Below are positions 59,868 through 64,000 of a stretch of 64,000 bases of DNA, piece by piece. The position numbers were made by a program, and so were the translations under genes. Source of the DNA: Microtetraspora glauca (GTDB lineage: Bacteria; Actinomycetota; Actinomycetes; Streptomycetales; Streptomycetaceae); contig JOFO01000007.1 of assembly GCA_000721275.1 (NCBI GenBank), forward strand, positions 62,001 to 126,000, written 5' to 3'. How positions within the stretch are numbered: the first letter of the stretch is position 1; the number at the start of each line of letters is the position of its first letter. The notes beneath the pieces are model-generated. The model did not search any database. It saw only the letters and a program-made list of their open reading frames with translations, and was not told the origin of the DNA.

Positions 59868-60482
59868 TCAGTGGTCGGGGTCGGGGTCGGTGGCGGTGAG
59901 GGCGGCGTGGAGGAAGGGGATGACGCCGCGTTCCAGGAGGGCGTGGCGCCAGGCGGCGCGGGCGCGGGTGAGTTCGTCGTCGGGGGCGCCGGTGTCGGCG
60001 GGGCTGTTGCGGAGGGCGGTGCGGAGCAGGCCGGCGCCCGCGCCGAGGAGGCCGGCGGCGGCGAGGGCGCCGAAGACCAGGCCGGCGGTGAGCAGGGTGG
60101 TGCCGAGGGCGGCTGTCGGGGCGAGCAGCCGGACGGCGGCGCCGACCAGCAGGAAGATCGCGGCGGCCGTGCCGGCGAGGACGGGGACGAGGACGGTGAG
60201 GACGGCGACGGCGCCCGGGGACTCGTCGGGCGCGGCGGGCCGGGGGCGGTTGGACGCGGCGCGGTGCTGCTCGCGGACCTTCACGAAGTGCTCGTACTCG
60301 CTCGCCGCGGCCGTGGTGATCAGCGCTGTCGCGTTCAGGGCCATGGCGCGCAGCTGGGCGGCCGTCAGCCGGGTGCCGGTTCCGGCGAGTTCCGGCCGTT
60401 CCGGTGCGGTGCGCAGTGCGTCGTCGAGGACGCGCTCGTACTCGGCGCGGTCCTCGGTCAGCAGGTGCGGAGCCACGTTCAT
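59868..60482 (-). CDS. Two-helix membrane protein of unknown function
   Basis: A 204-residue protein. Residues 1-85 are soluble and helical (LTEDRAEYERVLDDALRTA; LRAMALNATALITTAAASEY), then two membrane segments (VLTVLVPVLAGTAAAIFLLV near 98-117 and LLTAGLVFGALAAAGLLGAG near 130-150), then a soluble C-terminus. I recognise no known domain. ATG 60482 is chosen because GGGGG lies 6 nt upstream; ATG 60488 is possible. Its stop lies 2 bp from the thiC terminator. Confidence 0.75.
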   Translation of the reverse strand: MNVAPHLLTEDRAEYERVLDDALRTAPERPELAGTGTRLTAAQLRAMALNATALITTAAASEYEHFVKVREQHRAASNRPRPAAPDESPGAVAVLTVLVPVLAGTAAAIFLLVGAAVRLLAPTAALGTTLLTAGLVFGALAAAGLLGAGAGLLRTALRNSPADTGAPDDELTRARAAWRHALLERGVIPFLHAALTATDPDPDH

Positions 60483-60650
60483 GTGCATCCCCCGATGCGC
60501 GGTGGGCCGGGACCGGCCGTGGCGCACGGGCGGTCCGGGCGGAAGCGGAGGAGAGCCTGCCTACCTGGGGAGACCGATGGTAGGGCCGTGACCGGGCGCG
60601 CTGACAGGGGGTTTCCGGAAATCGCCTGCCGCGGATGCGGGGGGTGAGGG

Positions 60651-62009
60651 TCAGTCCGCCAGGGGGAGTTGGACCACCAGCAGCTTTCCGGCCATGGTGA
60701 CGCCGCCGTCCATGGCGATGGCCAGCCCGTCGGCGTAGACGTGCGGGCCGTCGACGGCCGGGCGGGACTCCTCCTCGCCGTCCTCCGTGCCGACCTGGCC
60801 GAGGAGGTACGGGATGGGACTGTGGCCGTGCACGACGCGCGAGCCGCCGTAGGTGCCGAGCAGCTCCTGGACGGCCTGGGGGCCGGCCTCGTCGCGGAAG
60901 GCGAAGCGCTTGGTGAACTTCCGGAAGAGGTCCCAGACCTCGTCGGCGTCGTTGCGCCGCAGGATCTCGTGGACGGTGTCGTTGACGTCCTCGATGGTCT
61001 GGCCGTAGTCGAGGTACGCAGTGGTGTCCGAGTGCAGCAGCAGGTGGTCGTCCTCGCGGACGACGGCGTCGAGCCGGGACATCCACTGGAGGTGCACGTC
61101 CTGGAGGCGGTCCATGTCGTGCTTCTGCCCGCCGTTGAGCAGCCAGGCGGCCTGGAAGGTGGCGGTGCCCGCCCCGGAGTTGACCGGGGTGTCGCCGAAG
61201 CGCTTGGCGCCGATGAGGAGCAGTTCGTGGTTGCCCATGAGGGCCTTGCAGTAGCCGCCGGCGGCGGCGGCCTCGGCGGAGAGCCGCATGACGAGGTCGA
61301 TGACGCCGATGCCGTCGGGACCGCGGTCGGTGAAGTCGCCGAGGAACCACAGCCGGGCGTTGCCCGCGGCCCAGCCGCCGTTCTCGTCGACGAGGCCCTG
61401 GGCGCGCAAGGCGTCGACGAGTTCGTCCAGGTAGCCGTGGACGTCGCCGACGACGTACAGCGGACCGGGGCCGTCCCCGGCGGGCGCGGGCGCCGGTGCG
61501 GCGGCCGGGGCGACGGGGACCTGGACGGTGTCGCCGCGCTGGATGACCGGGAGGTCGCGCTCGGTGGGGGTGTAGCCGTCCGGGAACGCGTCGGGGTAGC
61601 CGTCGCCGGGGTGCACCGCGGTCACGGTGACGCCGGACTTCCCGTACGGCGCCGGGGCGGGGCCGGCGTACCCGGAGGGCTCGGGGCGCGCGGGCGGCTC
61701 GGGGTACGCGGTGGGTTCGGGGCGCGGGCGCGGGTCGGCGTACGGGGGCGGTTCCGGGTGCGCGACGGGTTCCGGGTGCGCCGGGGGGGCTGCCTGGCGG
61801 GTGGCCGGGGCGGGGAAGCCGGCCGGTTCCGGGAACGTCGCCGGGCGGGTGCCCAGGTGGAGGGTCGGGTCCGCGGGCGCGGCGGCGGCGGGCGCGGCGG
61901 GCGGCTCGGCCGCGTGGCCCTGGACCGGCACGCGGGCGTACGGGGGTACGCGGAAGTCACGCAATGTCGCCGTGCGCTCCACGGGATCCTGCCCGGCCCC
62001 CTGAGTCAT
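60651..62009 (-). CDS. Metallophosphoesterase with long proline-rich N-terminus
   Basis: A 452-residue calcineurin-like phosphatase. The motifs are GDVHGYLDEL near residue 190, GDFTDRGPDG near 226, GNHELLLIG near 266 and VVHGHSPI near 395, a complete metal-site set. The first 180 residues are low-complexity Pro/Ala/Glu/Tyr with repeats such as PEPPARPEPSGY and are not part of the enzyme. Substrate unknown. ATG 62009 has GGAGGGG upstream; the open frame extends to 62261 without homology. Confidence 0.86.
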   Translation of the reverse strand: MTQGAGQDPVERTATLRDFRVPPYARVPVQGHAAEPPAAPAAAAPADPTLHLGTRPATFPEPAGFPAPATRQAAPPAHPEPVAHPEPPPYADPRPRPEPTAYPEPPARPEPSGYAGPAPAPYGKSGVTVTAVHPGDGYPDAFPDGYTPTERDLPVIQRGDTVQVPVAPAAAPAPAPAGDGPGPLYVVGDVHGYLDELVDALRAQGLVDENGGWAAGNARLWFLGDFTDRGPDGIGVIDLVMRLSAEAAAAGGYCKALMGNHELLLIGAKRFGDTPVNSGAGTATFQAAWLLNGGQKHDMDRLQDVHLQWMSRLDAVVREDDHLLLHSDTTAYLDYGQTIEDVNDTVHEILRRNDADEVWDLFRKFTKRFAFRDEAGPQAVQELLGTYGGSRVVHGHSPIPYLLGQVGTEDGEEESRPAVDGPHVYADGLAIAMDGGVTMAGKLLVVQLPLAD

Positions 62010-62351
62010 CGACCCCTCCACCACCGTCGCGATGCCCTGCACATCGCGGACCGGCCTGGTCGGGGTGGTCCGCGGTGTCGTGCGCCCATCATAGGAATGA
62101 GGGTCCGCCTGTGTGACGCACCAGGGGTGGTGAATCCGGGTTCGCTCCGGGTTCACCGGTTGTTTCGCCCGAATTGAGAAGGTCCAGTCCAGGGTCGGGT
62201 CCGGCGGGGTGGCCGGTTTCGGCGTCTCCGCCCACGGGCAGGGGGCGGGACGACGGCTCACTCGTTCTGTTTCCAGGGCGTACGTGGTCGCTGGCGTGCT
62301 GTCGTGCGTCCGGCCGCTCTTTCGGCGCGGCCGGAGTCCGGCGGGGTGCCG

Positions 62352-63458
62352 TCAGTCCTTCGCGGGCGAGCGCGGCGGGCTGACCGTCGTCCGCGGCGAG
62401 CGGCGCTGGGAGGAGGTGCGGACGATGAGTTCGGTCGGTATCACCTGCTCGACCGGACCGTCGCTCTCGATCCCCTCGATGGCGTCGATGAGGAGCTGGA
62501 CGACGGCGGTGCCGATGCGGCGCGGTTTGAGCGAGAGCGTGGTGACGGGCGGTTCGGTGGTGGCGTACACGGTGGACTCGCTGCAGCACACGATGAGCAG
62601 GTCGTCGGGGACGCGCAGGCCGTAGCGGCGGGCGGCGGCGAGGAGGTCGGTGCCGTTGGGGTCGAAGAGGCCGTAGACGGCGTCGGGCCGGTCCGGGCGG
62701 GCGAGCAGCCGGTCGGCCGCGACGGCGCCCGCGCACGGATCGTGCGCCGGGTATGCCTCGTAGACGGGGTCCTGGCCGACCCGCTCGCACCAGTTGAGGT
62801 AGGCGGTGGTGGAGAGGCGGGTGTAGGTGTCGGTGGTGGTGCCGGTGAGGAGGCCGATGCGGCGGGCGCCGGCGTCGGCGAGGTGGTCGAGGAGGTCGAG
62901 GACGGCGGCCTCGTGGTCGTTGTCGACCCAGGCGGTCACCGGGAGCGTGCCGGCGGGGCGTCCGTCGGAGACGACGGGGAGGCCCTGGCGGACGAGCTCG
63001 GTGACGACGGGGTCGTGGTCGGAGGGGTCGATGACGACGGTGCCGTCGAGGGCGACGTTCGACCAGACGTCATGGCGTGAGGTCGCGGGGAGGATGACGA
63101 GGGCGTAGCCGCGGGCGAGCGCGGCGGACGTGGCGGCCCTGGCCATCTCCGCGAAGTAGGCGAACTCCGTAAAGGTGAAAGGTTCATCCCCGTAGGTGGT
63201 CACGGTCAGGCCGATGAGTCCCGACTTGCCGGTGCGGAGCGTGCGGGCCGCCGCGGAGGGGCGGTAGCCCAGCCGGTCGGCGACCTCGCGGACGTGCCGG
63301 CGGGTGGCGTCCGGGAGTCGGCCCTTGCCGTTGAGCGCGTCGGAGACAGTCGTGATGGAGACCCCGGCGGCGGCGGCCACGTCCCGGATCCCTGCCCGGC
63401 CCTGTCGGCTTCCCCGGGTCTGTGCCCTGGTCACCTGGTGCTTCCCTGCTGCTGTCAT
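62352..63458 (-). CDS. LacI-family transcriptional regulator
   Basis: The 368-residue product has a LacI helix-turn-helix (IRDVAAAAGVSITTVSDALNG near residues 24-44, hinge ADRLGYRPSAAARTLRTGK) and a periplasmic-binding-protein-like effector domain with IGLLTGTTTDTYTRLSTT and DAVYGLFDPNGTDLLAAA. The sugar effector is unknown. ATG 63458 lies 9 nt after a TACTAT hexamer (63468-63473 on the minus strand), so the transcript is probably leaderless. GTG 63434 has a better Shine-Dalgarno (AGGGAAG) and is an alternative. It is divergent from hisC. Confidence 0.88.
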   Translation of the reverse strand: MTAAGKHQVTRAQTRGSRQGRAGIRDVAAAAGVSITTVSDALNGKGRLPDATRRHVREVADRLGYRPSAAARTLRTGKSGLIGLTVTTYGDEPFTFTEFAYFAEMARAATSAALARGYALVILPATSRHDVWSNVALDGTVVIDPSDHDPVVTELVRQGLPVVSDGRPAGTLPVTAWVDNDHEAAVLDLLDHLADAGARRIGLLTGTTTDTYTRLSTTAYLNWCERVGQDPVYEAYPAHDPCAGAVAADRLLARPDRPDAVYGLFDPNGTDLLAAARRYGLRVPDDLLIVCCSESTVYATTEPPVTTLSLKPRRIGTAVVQLLIDAIEGIESDGPVEQVIPTELIVRTSSQRRSPRTTVSPPRSPAKD

Positions 63459-63849
63459 GGCGAGCCGATAGTAGGGCGACGGGGGGTGGGGGAGACGGCC
63501 GCATATGCGGGCGTTGACAGGCACGTTTCTGCAAGGTCATGACACGTCAGAATCCCTTACTTCCAAGGTAGTTGGGGGATTCTGCATAGGAGTCGATGCC
63601 CTGCGGTGGGATGGGCCTGGCCTGGGGGCGAGGTCTCGAAGAGGTCTCAACTCACCTCTACGGGGGATGCGCGCCACGGCGCTCGCCACCGGCGCGCGCC
63701 ACCCATGCGCGCGCCCCTTCGGGCGGGGAGGACCGCCGGGCGGGTTTTCCACAGCGTTGCCGGGCTGTTGTCCACAGCCCATTCGCAGCGAGCGGGAATC
63801 CTCATAAAGTGAGGAGCATTGGCGGTACGGACGGTCGAGGAGGCCACCT
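63459..63849. promoter_or_regulatory. LacI-hisC divergent promoter region with DnaA boxes
   Basis: The 391 bp hold no convincing gene. For hisC, TTCGCA (63782-63787) and TAAAGT (63805-63810), 17 bp apart, form a plausible promoter. A palindrome TCCTCA-TAAAG-TGAGGA (63799-63815) covers its -10 box. Just upstream are a perfect DnaA box TTGTCCACA (63768-63776) and TTTTCCACA with one mismatch (63745-63753). GAGGAGG at 63837-63843 is the hisC ribosome-binding site. TTGACA at 63514-63519 is a possible second -35 box. Confidence 0.55.
63548..63584. repeat. Inverted repeat between the LacI gene and hisC
   Basis: CAGAATCCC (63548-63556) and GGGATTCTG (63576-63584) are exact complements around 19 nt that include TTACTTCCAAGGTAGT, itself partly palindromic. 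It lies 90 bp upstream of the LacI-type gene and may be its operator or a leader hairpin. Confidence 0.5.
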
Positions 63850-64000
63850 GTGAGCGAGACCAGCGGGACGAGCAAGCCCACCCCGAAGCTGCGCGCCGAG
63901 CTGGACGGCGTCCCCACCTACAAGCCGGGCAAGCCGGCCGCCGCGGGCGGCCCGGTCGCCTTCAAGCTGTCCTCGAACGAGAACCCCTACCCGCCGCTGC
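63850..64000 (+). CDS. hisC: Histidinol-phosphate aminotransferase family protein (start only)
   Basis: Only the first 50 codons lie in the window. They read [20 protein letters not shown], then [13 protein letters not shown], the N-terminal arm motif LSSNENPYP of HisC-type PLP aminotransferases. GTG 63850 has GAGGAGG 6 nt upstream. In Streptomyces a second hisC-like gene unlinked to the his operon is common; that this is hisC2 is inferred from context. The gene runs off the right edge. Confidence 0.85.
   Translation, partial: MSETSGTSKPTPKLRAELDGVPTYKPGKPAAAGGPVAFKLSSNENPYPPL

Noticed and set aside
59806..60650. Possible tRNA or integration site after thiC, since an integrative element (SLP1) sits at a tRNA in this part of the S. 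coelicolor chromosome
   Set aside because: I find no cloverleaf, no T-arm GTTCGA motif in a suitable frame and no integrase here.
63596..63853. 85-codon ORF whose stop overlaps the hisC start, preceded by AGGAG
   Set aside because: Third-position GC is about 60 percent, far below genes here, and no domain is visible; the AGGAG is only 3 nt from the ATG. Treated as non-coding leader.

Overview
This is a high-GC, gene-dense stretch of an actinobacterial chromosome, almost certainly Streptomyces, centred on the chromosomal replication origin. The evidence is the order rpmH-dnaA-oriC-dnaN-gnd-recF-dciA-gyrB-gyrA, an oriC packed with TTGTCCACA-type DnaA boxes, eleven perfect copies of the Streptomyces parS sequence, and the sporulation genes ssgR-ssgA. 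Gene order agrees throughout with what I know of Streptomyces core chromosomes. I see no island, insertion sequence, prophage, CRISPR array, biosynthetic cluster, rRNA or tRNA.

Layout. 1-11.5 kb (minus strand): gyrA (3' end cut by the window edge), gyrB, dciA, recF, gnd, dnaN, oriC (about 8.87-9.44 kb) and dnaA. 11.8-17.7 kb (plus): rpmH, rnpA, yidD, yidC, jag/khpB, rsmG, parA, parB, which cover ribosome and RNase P parts, membrane insertion, 16S rRNA methylation and chromosome segregation. 17.9-28.4 kb: a GNAT protein, then on the minus strand thioredoxin/thioredoxin reductase (behind a sigma-R-type promoter) and a probable operon DUF6049-murJ-pseudokinase-sigM-anti-sigma. 28.6-40.6 kb: pcnA, an MFS transporter, ino1, a PadR regulator, a class A penicillin-binding protein, a GT87-type mannosyltransferase, an alanine-racemase-like protein and FemX. 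41.2-46.4 kb: rpsF-ssb-rpsR-rplI, a MATE transporter and dnaB. 46.4-54.6 kb: small enzymes and regulators (serine hydrolase, acetyltransferases, MarR, flavohaemoprotein, Nudix, Cys/Met-metabolism PLP enzyme, low-molecular-weight tyrosine phosphatase, membrane proteins, cupin). 54.9-64 kb: ssgR-ssgA, a YibE/F membrane protein, a TPP riboswitch with thiC, a membrane protein, a metallophosphoesterase, a LacI regulator and the start of hisC.

The genes connect through DNA sites as well as products. ParB would load on the parS sites, which all lie on the dnaA/parAB side of oriC in this window, several of them inside coding sequence or inside terminator-like palindromes. DnaA boxes occur in oriC, in the dnaA promoter, inside dciA (helicase loader), as a cluster upstream of dnaB (helicase) and upstream of hisC, which suggests an initiator-linked network. 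Peptidoglycan assembly is spread over murJ, the pseudokinase, the penicillin-binding protein and femX.

I did not find a clearly new multi-gene system. The observations I rate highest are the DnaA boxes upstream of dnaB, parS sites embedded in terminator palindromes and in coding sequence, a FemX neighbour that resembles alanine racemase but seems to lack one catalytic base, and a possible leaderless small ORF overlapping the start of the penicillin-binding protein gene.
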